Shown in pieces: positions 8,701-16,463 of a DNA stretch of 64,000 nucleotides (its first letter is position 1; every line of letters begins with the position of its first letter). Where the stretch lies: positions 16,049-80,048 of the forward strand of contig JAVBJU010000024.1 in the NCBI GenBank assembly GCA_031546825.1, read 5' to 3'. The DNA is from Hohaiivirga sp031546825 (lineage in GTDB: Bacteria; Pseudomonadota; Alphaproteobacteria; Rhizobiales; Beijerinckiaceae). The position numbers and the translations under genes were made by a program. The notes beneath the pieces are model-generated. The model saw only the letters and a program-made list of their open reading frames with translations, searched no databases and was not told the origin of the DNA.

Positions 8701-9809
8701 CGCTGGAAACGCTGTCGTCGCTCTATGCCACGGTCTATATGCGCGCCTGGTATCGGTTGATGGGTGCCCGCATTGGCAAGGGGGCGGAAATTTCCACCAA
8801 TTTGTCCGGACGTTATGATGTTACCGAGATCGGGGCGGGCAACTTCATCGCCGATGAAGTGGTCTATGGCGAGGAAGAAATTCAGCGCGGCTGGATGAAG
8901 ATATTGCCCGCAAAAACGGCGGCAAAAGTGTTCATCGGTAATGATGGCGTGGTGCCTCCCGGTGCGGACATCCCGGAAGGTGTACTCATCGGCATCAAGT
9001 CAAAGCCGCCCGCCAACGAGTTGATGCAGCCGGGCGATACCTGGTTTGGCTCGCCGCCGATCAAGCTGCCGACCCGCCAGAAGGTCAATGTTGATGCCAA
9101 CTGGACCTATGAGCCAGGCTTCGGCCGCATGGCGGCGCGCGCCATATTCGAAGCGCTGCACACCTCATTCGCCACTGCGCTGTTCATCATGCTGGCGATG
9201 ATCGTCATTGATACGTGGTTCTTACCCGCGATCTTGCAGGGTGATTATGTCGGCCTGTTTGTCCGCTTCATTATCGGCTCAGCCTTCATCGCCTGTATCC
9301 AGGTGATGTGTGTGATCGTGGTCAAATGGTTGATGATGGGGCGTTACAAGCCCACCATGAAGCCGATGTGGTCGTTCTGGGCGATGCGGACTGAGGCGGT
9401 GGCGGTGCTCTATTGGGGCTTGGCCGGAAAAGTGCTGCTGGAGCATCTGCAGGGCACACCGTTCCTGCCATGGGTACTGCGCCTGTTCGGAGCCAAAATC
9501 GGTAAGGGCGTGTGCATGCACTCGACCGACATTACCGAGTTTGATTGCGTCACCATCGGCGATTTCTGCGCCATCAACACGCTCTCCGCCTTACAGACAC
9601 ATCTCTATGAAGACCGCGTGATGAAGGTGGGCCGTGTGGAACTTGGCAAGGGTGTGACGGTCGGTGCGAATGCCACCGTGCTCTACGACAGCCATGTGGG
9701 TGATTTTGCCCAGCTCAACCCGCTGACCATCGTCATGAAGGGTGAAAGCATCCCGGCGAATACCGCCTGGGAAGGTGCGCCTGCGGTGCCGGTGATGGAA
9801 AAGGCATAG
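5790..9809 (+). CDS. Pls/PosA-family single-module non-ribosomal peptide synthetase
   Basis: A 1339-residue protein that reads as one adenylation domain (residues about 30-530; ATP-binding core YTSGSTGMPKG near 182 and YRSGD near 403), one carrier domain (phosphopantetheine serine in GGHSLLAARF near 568), then a long membrane-bound tail. The tail has several hydrophobic segments (about 640-720, 870-960, 1120-1190) alternating with hexapeptide left-handed beta-helix stretches (about 740-840, 1020-1070, 1235-1330). There is no condensation or thioesterase domain. This is the architecture of Pls (epsilon-poly-lysine synthetase) and PosA, in which the membrane tail carries out iterative peptide-bond formation. 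The product here is unknown; a poly-amino acid or isopeptide oligomer is the expected class. It stands alone. Confidence 0.9.
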   Translation: MTQHFQGDGEAIAGQSVRAILHGEARPEFLRDEVLFEIFAATAARLPEKTAFVFRGAKLSYAQAATRIDHIARGLIRKGVGPGSVVGLWMPRGLDLLLSQIAITRTGAAWLPFDAEAPADRVAICMNDAGGKVLIVADPAGFVVPDATCVPTTVADLIDETDKNALALRPAGLTPDSPAYLIYTSGSTGMPKGIVITQRNICHFLRSANAVYGFAESDICFQGASVAFDLSMEEIWVPYLVGATLFVADPPMIGDVENLPALLEREGVTVIDTVPTLLALLPRDISTLRLILLGGEALPQPLLEKWAKPGRHLFNTYGPTEATVVATALEMQPGEAVTIGKPIPNYSCYVVDEALNLLPPGVEGELLLGGPGVAEGYLLRPELTAEKFIKNPFSDDGRDPVLYRSGDAVLIDANGNIEFHGRIDDQVKIRGFRVELGEIEAKIAALEGVQQAAVVLRGDDGVDRLVAFIVQEEGTGLDPVEMRRELREQLPPYMVPSHFELAKSLQRLTSGKVDRKALKAAQLTTVIEIEQDAPENETEAALLDAARGVFGGQSVPFEADFFTDLGGHSLLAARFVSAVRQMPGLAAVTLQDVYNSRTLRKLSDALIARTGGFGAAATGKDLKFTPPPLLRRFLCGLAQAVVLPFIIALATLQWLGAFVTYLLVSGEGWSAWAEMATLLVVYVLINSVTAGLSVVAKWIILGRTKPGRYPLWGVYYFRWWLVRRLSVLVHIKWLQGSPIIRLYLRLMGAKVGKDAIIGDIDIGAPDLLSIGARTSTGAKVAIANAEIVGNELIIGTVDIGADVVVGSSVVIGADSKIGDFCEILDLTVIPADATLGQGEIWDGSPGRKVGDVDIAELPEPAEASPRRRAVFGALYFIMLMVIPAISLLPLFPAFIVLDGIDDFVSTITDIPYEYYLPLLTWPTAMCLTALTVLFIAVVRWVVLPRVRSGTYSVFSGFYMRKWIVAFATEVTLETLSSLYATVYMRAWYRLMGARIGKGAEISTNLSGRYDVTEIGAGNFIADEVVYGEEEIQRGWMKILPAKTAAKVFIGNDGVVPPGADIPEGVLIGIKSKPPANELMQPGDTWFGSPPIKLPTRQKVNVDANWTYEPGFGRMAARAIFEALHTSFATALFIMLAMIVIDTWFLPAILQGDYVGLFVRFIIGSAFIACIQVMCVIVVKWLMMGRYKPTMKPMWSFWAMRTEAVAVLYWGLAGKVLLEHLQGTPFLPWVLRLFGAKIGKGVCMHSTDITEFDCVTIGDFCAINTLSALQTHLYEDRVMKVGRVELGKGVTVGANATVLYDSHVGDFAQLNPLTIVMKGESIPANTAWEGAPAVPVMEKA

Positions 9810-9850
9810 CCGGAACGATAATCACCAACGGTCGCGTGGAAAAGCGTCGC

Positions 9851-10660
9851 TCACATGCGGCGCTTTTCGAGGCTGTGTGAAATACGCTCTGCGGCCTCTG
9901 TCAGGCGTGGCAGGAAGGATTTCAGCCGCTGAATGGAATCTTCGCCGTCAGCAATGCTGGAAATATTGATGGCTGCGATGATGCGCTGGCTGCGGTCGCG
10001 AACGGGGACGGCGATGGAAATCAGCCCGCTTTCCAGTTCCTGCTGCACCATCGACCACCCTTGCTGGCGTGTGGTTGCAATTGCGGATTGCAGTGATTCC
10101 AGCGTGAGTGGGGCAGCGGAGGGATAATTGCGTGCCAGGAAGGTCTTGAGATGGGCCGTGAGAGCCGGTTCATCAAGGCCCGAGAGCAGCACGCGGCCCA
10201 TGGATGTGACCGCCGCCGGGAGGCGACTGCCGATGGAAAGATTGAGCGTCATGATGCGGCGGGTAGGTACGCGCAACACATAAACGATGTCGTTGCCATC
10301 GAGCATGGCGATCGAGGAGCTTTCCTTTACCTCTGCGACGAGATCCTCGACGATGGGTTCGGCAACGTCCCATAACGGCATCGACGAGAGATAGGCATAG
10401 CCCAGATCAAGGATTTTCGGTGTGAGCCAGAACAGCCGCCCTTCATTGCCCGCATAGCCCAACTGGACCAAGGTCAGAAGAATGCGGCGCGCGCCCGCTC
10501 GGGTCAGTCCTGCTGCGGCTGCGACATCGGTCAGCGTTTGCTGCGGTCGTTCCCGGTTGAAAGACTTAATGACTTCGAGGCCACGCACAAAGGACTGCAC
10601 ATAACCGTCGCCCGGCTTCATGACCGGTTGGGTCTCTTCTTCATGTAAACTTTGGGGCAC
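9851..10660 (-). CDS. IclR family transcriptional regulator, PcaR/PobR-like
   Basis: A 269-residue IclR-type protein. The N-terminal winged helix-turn-helix spans about residues 20-80 (SFVRGLEVIKSFNRERPQQT, then VAAAAGLTRAGARRIL). The C-terminal effector domain contains GSRLPAAVTSMGRVLL and the terminal IAVPVRDRSQRIIAAINIS segment. These regions resemble the PcaR/PcaU/PobR subgroup that controls protocatechuate and beta-ketoadipate catabolism. It lies downstream of pcaI-pcaJ-pcaF and an MFS carrier on the same strand, so it is the likely regulator of that cluster, with beta-ketoadipate or an aromatic acid as the probable effector. Confidence 0.88.
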   Translation of the reverse strand: MPQSLHEEETQPVMKPGDGYVQSFVRGLEVIKSFNRERPQQTLTDVAAAAGLTRAGARRILLTLVQLGYAGNEGRLFWLTPKILDLGYAYLSSMPLWDVAEPIVEDLVAEVKESSSIAMLDGNDIVYVLRVPTRRIMTLNLSIGSRLPAAVTSMGRVLLSGLDEPALTAHLKTFLARNYPSAAPLTLESLQSAIATTRQQGWSMVQQELESGLISIAVPVRDRSQRIIAAINISSIADGEDSIQRLKSFLPRLTEAAERISHSLEKRRM

Positions 10661-10893
10661 ACAATCCTCGGGCGGAGCGTAGAGAATCTCACTTTGGGGA
10701 GCACCTTAGATTATTCATGACCGGTCGGAAACGGAAATTCGCGCGGGCCCATGGTGGGCTGTGCTGCGATTTGAAAAAAGCCATGGCCGGAAATGGGGGA
10801 TATCACGGCCATGGAGTGTTGCTTGCTGCGGGTTGAAAAGTGGGGCGAGCATGATCGGTCCCGTCCCACTTTTGTGGCAGTTTCTGCTTCTTA

Positions 10894-12231
10894 TTAATCC
10901 TTGATTTTCACGACCCGACGCTCGCGGATAATGATGTAGAGCGTGGCAAAGGCACCGAGGATGCTGGTGATGATGCCGAGATACCAGATGCCGAGGAACT
11001 CGGTGTAGAACGAGCCACCGGGAACCGAATATTTCGCTGCCATGAAGCCGCTGACCGACAAGGCCAGGGCACCGGCGAACTGACCAACCATGTTGATGAT
11101 GCCCATGCTGAAGCCGGTGGAACGCACCGACCAGATTTCGGCTGCAGAGGCGTTGATCAACGGGAAGATGTTGATGACGACGCCGGCAAAGACGCACAGC
11201 AGACCAAGCATGAACGAGTTGGGGATGGGCAAGGTGAACAGATAGAACACCAACGCGATCAGCAACAGGCCAACACCAATCACCACCGAACGCGGAATGT
11301 TGCGCTTGAGCAGTTTATCAGAAATCCAGCCGACTACTGGCGTGCCGAAAACGCGACCGAGCACATACATGGTTGCCATACCGCCACCGGCGATCAGAGC
11401 CATCTCCTTGGACAGGCCATTTTGTTGGATATAGAAGTCAGCAGCATAGAGCGGCAGCCAGCCAGGAACCAGACGGGTTGCGACCATATAAGCCGACCAC
11501 ACCAGCGACAAAATCCACAGGGCAGGGTCTTTGGAGATCACGCCCAGGGTCTGCCGGTAGGTGAGTTTCTGGTGCTCTTCCTTGTCTTCTTGCTTTTCAA
11601 TGGACGGAAGACCCATATCGGTGGGATTGGCACGCAACAACCACAATGAAACGCCAGCAATCACAAAGATGACGAAGGCCATTAACACGGTGGAACCGCG
11701 CCAGCCGACCAGACCGAAGAAAGAACCGCTCGACAGAACAACCGCGAAAACCGGGATGAGCAGGAAGGTCATGACTTCACCGAGGCCGCCGCCGACGCCG
11801 GAATACATTTCCATGGCAAAGCCGCGTTCCTTGATCGAGAACCACCGTGCCAGCGCTGAGGTAATCGGCACATAACCGGCCGCCGCAACGAAGCCCATAG
11901 CCGCACGCCAGAAAATGGCCTGGGTATAGGTGGCGCTCAGGGCAAAGCCGCCGAGGAACAGGGCAAGAATGCCAATTCCGACCGGGATGACACGGCGGCT
12001 GCCGTAAACGTCGGCCGCAGTACCCCACGGAATTTGCGCAAGTGCATAAGCATAGAAAAAGGCCGACCCAAGAACCCCCAGTTCAGGTTTGCCGATATGC
12101 AGGTCATCCATCAGGTACTTCGTGATACTCGCATAGTTCCAACGCACAAGCTGTGAAGTGCAATAGACGAGCATACAGGCAAAAAGAATGATCCAGCGAT
12201 AATTTTCTTTATTTTTTAGGAATGTAAGCAT
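10894..12231 (-). CDS. MFS transporter, probable organic acid carrier of the pca cluster
   Basis: A 445-residue major-facilitator protein with about 12 hydrophobic segments. The start ATG 12231 has GGAG upstream and places the first membrane segment (YRWIILFACMLVYC) correctly; an extension to 12345 would add a basic non-hydrophobic leader. The loop between helices 2 and 3 reads GTAADVYGSRRVIPVG, a form of the MFS signature, as in anion:cation symporter (ACS) members. It is placed between pcaF and the IclR gene, so uptake of an aromatic or dicarboxylic acid feeding the beta-ketoadipate pathway is likely but not shown. Confidence 0.82.
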   Translation of the reverse strand: MLTFLKNKENYRWIILFACMLVYCTSQLVRWNYASITKYLMDDLHIGKPELGVLGSAFFYAYALAQIPWGTAADVYGSRRVIPVGIGILALFLGGFALSATYTQAIFWRAAMGFVAAAGYVPITSALARWFSIKERGFAMEMYSGVGGGLGEVMTFLLIPVFAVVLSSGSFFGLVGWRGSTVLMAFVIFVIAGVSLWLLRANPTDMGLPSIEKQEDKEEHQKLTYRQTLGVISKDPALWILSLVWSAYMVATRLVPGWLPLYAADFYIQQNGLSKEMALIAGGGMATMYVLGRVFGTPVVGWISDKLLKRNIPRSVVIGVGLLLIALVFYLFTLPIPNSFMLGLLCVFAGVVINIFPLINASAAEIWSVRSTGFSMGIINMVGQFAGALALSVSGFMAAKYSVPGGSFYTEFLGIWYLGIITSILGAFATLYIIIRERRVVKIKD

Positions 12232-12375
12232 ATCCCAAGCTCCAAAATGTGTTGTTTTGTCTGTTTTTATTTTTGTCGATAAGGTTTTTTTGCCGCCGTT
12301 TGGCGGGAGCCACATAAATTTTTGCTTCTCAAATTCGGAAGGCATCCCGCGGAACGCCTTCCGTGTTTGACAGGA

Positions 12376-13581
12376 TCAGACCCGTTCGATGAGGATTGCG
12401 AGGCCCTGTCCAACACCAACGCACATCGTGCACAAGGCGTAACGCCCGCCGGTTTCCACCAGTTGATAGGCCGCTGTTGTCACGAGCCGTGCGCCGCTGG
12501 AACCGAGGGGATGCCCAAGCGCAATGGCACCGCCAAGGCGGTTGACGCGCGGGTCATCATCGCGGATGCCCAACTCGCGCATGACGGCAAGGCCCTGCGC
12601 GGCAAAGGCTTCGTTGAGTTCGATGATGTCGATTTTGTCGAGGCTGATACCGACGCGGGTCAGGAGTTTCCACACCGCCGGAACTGGCCCGACGCCCATC
12701 ACGCGCGGGGCAACGCCACCGGACGCCATGCCGACGATGCGGGCCATGGGCTTGAGACCATACAATTTGGCAGCCGCTTCGCTGGCGACGATGGTGGCAC
12801 AAGCGCCATCATTGACGCCGGAAGCATTGCCTGCCGTGATTGTGCCATTGGGGCGGACTACCGGTTTCAGTTTGGTCAGGCTTTCGAGCGTTGTGGCGCG
12901 GGGATGCTCGTCGCGGGCGAAGACGACGGGGTCGCCTTTCTTCTGCGCGATTTCCACTGCCACAATTTCCTTGTCGAACAGACCGGCAGCCTGGGCTTTG
13001 ACTGCCTTCTCCTGGCTGCGCAGCGCAAACAGGTCTTGGTCTTCGCGCGATATTTTGAAATCATCGGCGACGTTTTCGGCGGTCTCCGGCATGGAATCGA
13101 CGCCGTAAAGCGTTTTCATCAAGGGATTGACGAAACGCCAGCCGATGGTCGTGTCGTAAATCTGCGCGCTACGCGAGAACGCGCTGTCGGCTTTGCCCAT
13201 GACGAAGGGGGCGCGTGTCATGCTCTCGACGCCGCCAGCCAGCGTTAGCTGCATCTCGCCGGAAACAATGGCGCGTGCGGCCTGGCCAATGGCTTCCATG
13301 CCCGAAGAGCACAGGCGATTGACCGTGACGCCCGGCACGGTTTCCGGCAAACCGGCCAGCAGCGACGACATGCGCGCCACGTTGCGGTTGCATTCCCCAG
13401 CCTGGTTAGCGTTGCCGTAAAACACCTCATCGACGGCATTCCAGTCGACTTTGGCGTTACGCCGCATCAATTCCCGGAGCGGGATGGCTCCAAGATCATC
13501 GGCGCGCACCGAGGCGAGCGATCCGCCATACCGTCCGAAAGGCGTTCTGACCGCATCGCAAATGAAGGCTTGTTGTGTCAT
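12376..13581 (-). CDS. pcaF: 3-oxoadipyl-CoA thiolase
   Basis: A 401-residue thiolase. The nucleophilic cysteine is in NRLCSSGMEAIGQAAR (about residue 90), the histidine in GGAIALGHPLGSSGARL and the second cysteine in ALCTMCVGVGQGLA near the C-terminus. Length and motif spacing match PcaF/PaaJ, which cleave 3-oxoadipyl-CoA to succinyl-CoA and acetyl-CoA. Directly upstream are the two CoA-transferase subunits that make its substrate, which supports this specificity over a general acetoacetyl-CoA thiolase. AAGGA lies 8 bases before the ATG. Confidence 0.92.
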   Translation of the reverse strand: MTQQAFICDAVRTPFGRYGGSLASVRADDLGAIPLRELMRRNAKVDWNAVDEVFYGNANQAGECNRNVARMSSLLAGLPETVPGVTVNRLCSSGMEAIGQAARAIVSGEMQLTLAGGVESMTRAPFVMGKADSAFSRSAQIYDTTIGWRFVNPLMKTLYGVDSMPETAENVADDFKISREDQDLFALRSQEKAVKAQAAGLFDKEIVAVEIAQKKGDPVVFARDEHPRATTLESLTKLKPVVRPNGTITAGNASGVNDGACATIVASEAAAKLYGLKPMARIVGMASGGVAPRVMGVGPVPAVWKLLTRVGISLDKIDIIELNEAFAAQGLAVMRELGIRDDDPRVNRLGGAIALGHPLGSSGARLVTTAAYQLVETGGRYALCTMCVGVGQGLAILIERV

Positions 13582-13602
13582 CAGTTGGTCCTTTCAGGAG
13601 TG

Positions 13603-14268
13603 TCAGGCGGTAAGCAGTGAAACGCCGCACAAGTTTTGGAGTTCAGCGAAAGAGATGCCGGGGACGAGATCACGGGCAATGACGCCCTTTTCAGTGATGT
13701 CGAATGTGGCGTAATCGGTATAGATGCGCTTCACGCAACCAATTCCGGTCAATGGGCTTTTGCATTTCGCCACCAGTTTGCTGGCGCCGGCCTTGGTCAA
13801 AAGGTCCATCATGACGAAGACAGATTTGGCACCAATGGCGAGATCCATCGCGCCGCCAACGGCGGGAATGGCATCCTTGGCACCCGTGTGCCAGTTGGCG
13901 AGATCGCCGGTGACGGAGACTTCGTAGGCACCGAGCACGCAGTAATCGAGGTGGCCGCCACGCATCATGGCGAACGAATCCGCATGATGGAAAAAGGCCG
14001 CGCCGGGATTTTCCGTCACGAACTGCTTTCCGGCATTGATGAGTTCCGGGTCTTCTTTTCCTTCCGCAGGCTTTTGTCCCATGCCAAGCAAGCCGTTTTC
14101 GGTGTGCAGGATGATGGAGATGCCTTCGGGTAGGCAGTTGGCCACTTCGGTCGGTGCGCCGATGCCGAGATTGACATAGGAGCCGTCGGGAATATCAGCG
14201 GCGATGCGGGCGGCAAGCTGTTGCCGGTTCAGGCGTTGCGCGCCGTTTGTCTGGACATCTTGTGTCAT
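13603..14268 (-). CDS. pcaJ: 3-oxoadipate CoA-transferase subunit B
   Basis: A 221-residue type I CoA-transferase beta subunit. The catalytic glutamate is in the segment HTENGLLGMG (about residues 51-60), and IGAPTEVANCLPEG and GAMDLAIGAKSVFVMM are family landmarks. The ATG at 14268 fits the family start; a frame extension to 14322 overlaps the preceding gene. The gap from pcaI is 25 bases and to pcaF 21 bases, so all three are one transcript. It transfers CoA from succinyl-CoA to 3-oxoadipate together with PcaI. Confidence 0.92.
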   Translation of the reverse strand: MTQDVQTNGAQRLNRQQLAARIAADIPDGSYVNLGIGAPTEVANCLPEGISIILHTENGLLGMGQKPAEGKEDPELINAGKQFVTENPGAAFFHHADSFAMMRGGHLDYCVLGAYEVSVTGDLANWHTGAKDAIPAVGGAMDLAIGAKSVFVMMDLLTKAGASKLVAKCKSPLTGIGCVKRIYTDYATFDITEKGVIARDLVPGISFAELQNLCGVSLLTA

Positions 14269-14293
14269 GTGCAATCTTCCTCGTTTCGACCGA

Positions 14294-14971
14294 TCAGGAG
14301 TACAGCCGCGGAGATGCGACAACGACGGCGCGCTTCACGAAGATACCGGGGGTTACGATTTCTTCCGGGTCGAGCGCGCCAAGCGGCACGGCTTCCCGCA
14401 CTTGTACGATGGTGCACTTGGCAGCGGTTGCCATCACTGGGCCGAAATTGCGCGCGGTCTTGCGATAGGTGAGGTTGCCGTGCGGGTCGGCCTTGTCGGC
14501 CTTGATGAACGCAAAATCCGCATGGATGGGATATTCAAGAACATGGTTGACGCCATTGATCGTGCGCGTTTCCTTGCCCTCGGCCAGCAATGTGCCAAAG
14601 CCGGTGGGCGTGAAGAAAGCGCCAATGCCGGCACCTGCTGCGCGGATGCGCTCCGCCAAATTGCCCTGCGGCACGAGGTCCAGTTCAAGCGTACCGTTGA
14701 GATAACGCTCATCGAAAGCCTTGGCGTTCGCCTGGCGCGGGAAGGAGCAGATGATCTTGCGGATGCGATCATTCTCAACCAGAGCCGCGACACCGCTGGA
14801 CCCGGTGCCAGCATTGTTCGAGACGATGGTGAGATCTTTCGCGCCCTGCCGGACCAGAGCATCAATCAATTCGAAGGGGACGCCAGCATCACCGAAACCG
14901 CCGATCATGATCGTCGCACCATCGTGGATGTTCGCTATCGCCTCCTCTAGGGAAGGGACTATCTTATTCAA
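14294..14971 (-). CDS. pcaI: 3-oxoadipate CoA-transferase subunit A
   Basis: A 225-residue type I CoA-transferase alpha subunit with the Gly-rich loop GGFGDAGVPFELIDAL (about residues 23-38) and GTGSSGVAALVENDRI. The start is a TTG (14969-14971) preceded by AGGAG six bases upstream; the first residues NKIVPSLEEAI match the family. It is the first gene of the pcaI-pcaJ-pcaF operon. Two back-to-back inverted repeats of GTTC-N7-GAAC lie directly upstream, overlapping the ribosome site, so the IclR-type regulator likely acts here. Confidence 0.92.
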   Translation of the reverse strand: MNKIVPSLEEAIANIHDGATIMIGGFGDAGVPFELIDALVRQGAKDLTIVSNNAGTGSSGVAALVENDRIRKIICSFPRQANAKAFDERYLNGTLELDLVPQGNLAERIRAAGAGIGAFFTPTGFGTLLAEGKETRTINGVNHVLEYPIHADFAFIKADKADPHGNLTYRKTARNFGPVMATAAKCTIVQVREAVPLGALDPEEIVTPGIFVKRAVVVASPRLYS

Positions 14972-15311
14972 CTTGTTCTCCTGTCGAACAAAAGTTCATA
15001 ATTAGAACTTCGCCAACTTGCCACGGGCGGCGCTCGGGGTCAAGGATACAGCGCTGCGATGGTCGCTACAGGCGCGGGAAATTGGGAGAAAAACGTGCTG
15101 CCGCCAGATTGTAAGCATCTGGAAATTTCAACACGGGTTTGATTTTGAGCATGGCCTTTGAATCCCCATAAGGGACAAATTGTCGCAGCTTAATATGACG
15201 CTGCGGATGCCTAGGCAGCGCAAATGAGCGGCAAATGTCAGGGGTGACATTGCGCTCGTTTGCTCGTAAGACGGATTTTGAAAATCCCCTTCGCCACAGG
15301 CATCTTTTCCC
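14972..15311. other. 340-bp intergenic region between pcaI and aroC
   Basis: Divergent promoter region for pcaI (minus) and aroC (plus). Apart from the tandem operator at 14973-15010 no gene or RNA was recognised. Minus-strand open frames here overlap aroC and have no family features. Confidence 0.5.
14973..15010. promoter_or_regulatory. tandem operator GTTC-N7-GAAC upstream of pcaI
   Basis: Two adjoining 19-bp inverted repeats: TTGTTC-N7-GAACAA at 14973-14991 and AAGTTC-N7-GAACTT at 14992-15010, centre-to-centre 19 bp. Both share the GTTC-N7-GAAC core, and one arm reads TGTTCGACA, close to the TGTTCGATAA half-sites known for PcaU/PcaR regulators. Binding by the IclR protein encoded at 9851 is inferred. 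Confidence 0.6.
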
Positions 15312-16427
15312 ATGTCGCACAACACCTTCGGCCATTTGTTCCGCGTCACCACCTTCGGCGAGAGCCATGGGCCTGCGCTTGGTTGTGTGATTGACGGGTG
15401 CCCGCCGCTTATTCCGCTTGAAGTTGAAGAGATCCAGAGCGAGCTTGACCGGCGGCGTCCGGGACAATCGCGGTTCACGACCCAGCGGCAGGAGCCGGAT
15501 ACGGTGCGGATTCTCTCGGGTGTGTTCACCGATGAGAAAACCGGCAAGCAGGTGACAACCGGCACGCCGATCACGCTGATGATCGAGAATGTCGATCAAC
15601 GCTCAAAAGATTATTCCGAGATCAAGGAAACCTACCGGCCGGGCCATGCCGATATCACCTATGATATCAAATACGGCATCCGCGATTACCGTGGTGGCGG
15701 GCGTTCCTCCGCCCGTGAGACGGCGGCGCGTGTGGCGGCGGGCGTCGTTGCGCGCAAGGTGTTACCCCAGGTAAATGTGCGCGCCGCGCTGGTGCAAATC
15801 GGCCCGCACAAGATCAACCGCGATAACTGGGATTGGAGCGAAGTGGGCCAGAACGCCTTCTTCTGCCCCGATGCGGCGATGGTGGCGGTGTTCGAGGAAT
15901 ATCTCGACGGGATTCGCAAGACGGGCTCCTCCATAGGTGCTGTGGTGGAAGTGGTGGCCGAAGGCGTGCCAGCGGGGCTCGGCGCGCCGATTTATGGAAA
16001 ACTTGATTCCGAACTTGCCAGCGCACTCATGTCAATTAATGCGGTCAAGGGTGTCGAGATTGGTGCGGGCTTTGGGGCCGCCGAACTGACCGGCGAAGAG
16101 AACGCCGATGAGATGTATCCCGGCAATGAGGGTTTTCCCAAATACACCTCGAACCATGCCGGTGGCGTGCTCGGCGGCATCTCGTCGGGACAGCCGGTGG
16201 TGTGTCGCTTTGCGGTGAAGCCAACATCGTCGATCCTGCAACTGCGCCACAGCGTGACGCGCGGGGGCAAGGAAATCGAAGTGCGCACCAAGGGCCGTCA
16301 TGACCCCTGTGTCGGCATCCGCGCGGTGCCAGTGGGCGAGGCGATGGTTGCTTGCGTTCTTGCGGATCAGTTTTTGCGCCATCGCGGCCAGGTGGGCGAG
16401 GTTCGTCACTGGCCGTTTGAGGCATAA
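15312..16427 (+). CDS. aroC: chorismate synthase
   Basis: A 371-residue protein matching chorismate synthase throughout. Signatures: GESHGPALGCVIDGCPP near the N-terminus, GHADITYDIKYGIRDYRGGG in the middle, and GRSSARETAARVAAGVVARK just after. It converts 5-enolpyruvylshikimate-3-phosphate to chorismate using reduced FMN, the last common step of aromatic biosynthesis. The length is typical. The ribB gene follows after 36 bases on the same strand, so the two may share a transcript. Confidence 0.96.
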   Translation: MSHNTFGHLFRVTTFGESHGPALGCVIDGCPPLIPLEVEEIQSELDRRRPGQSRFTTQRQEPDTVRILSGVFTDEKTGKQVTTGTPITLMIENVDQRSKDYSEIKETYRPGHADITYDIKYGIRDYRGGGRSSARETAARVAAGVVARKVLPQVNVRAALVQIGPHKINRDNWDWSEVGQNAFFCPDAAMVAVFEEYLDGIRKTGSSIGAVVEVVAEGVPAGLGAPIYGKLDSELASALMSINAVKGVEIGAGFGAAELTGEENADEMYPGNEGFPKYTSNHAGGVLGGISSGQPVVCRFAVKPTSSILQLRHSVTRGGKEIEVRTKGRHDPCVGIRAVPVGEAMVACVLADQFLRHRGQVGEVRHWPFEA

Positions 16428-16463
16428 GGCGTTAAACAAGGCTTCCGGTTTCAGGAGAAAAAA

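Noticed and set aside
15066..15599. Minus-strand frame overlapping the start of aroC
   Set aside because: Half of it is antisense to aroC and the rest covers the promoter; no family signal.
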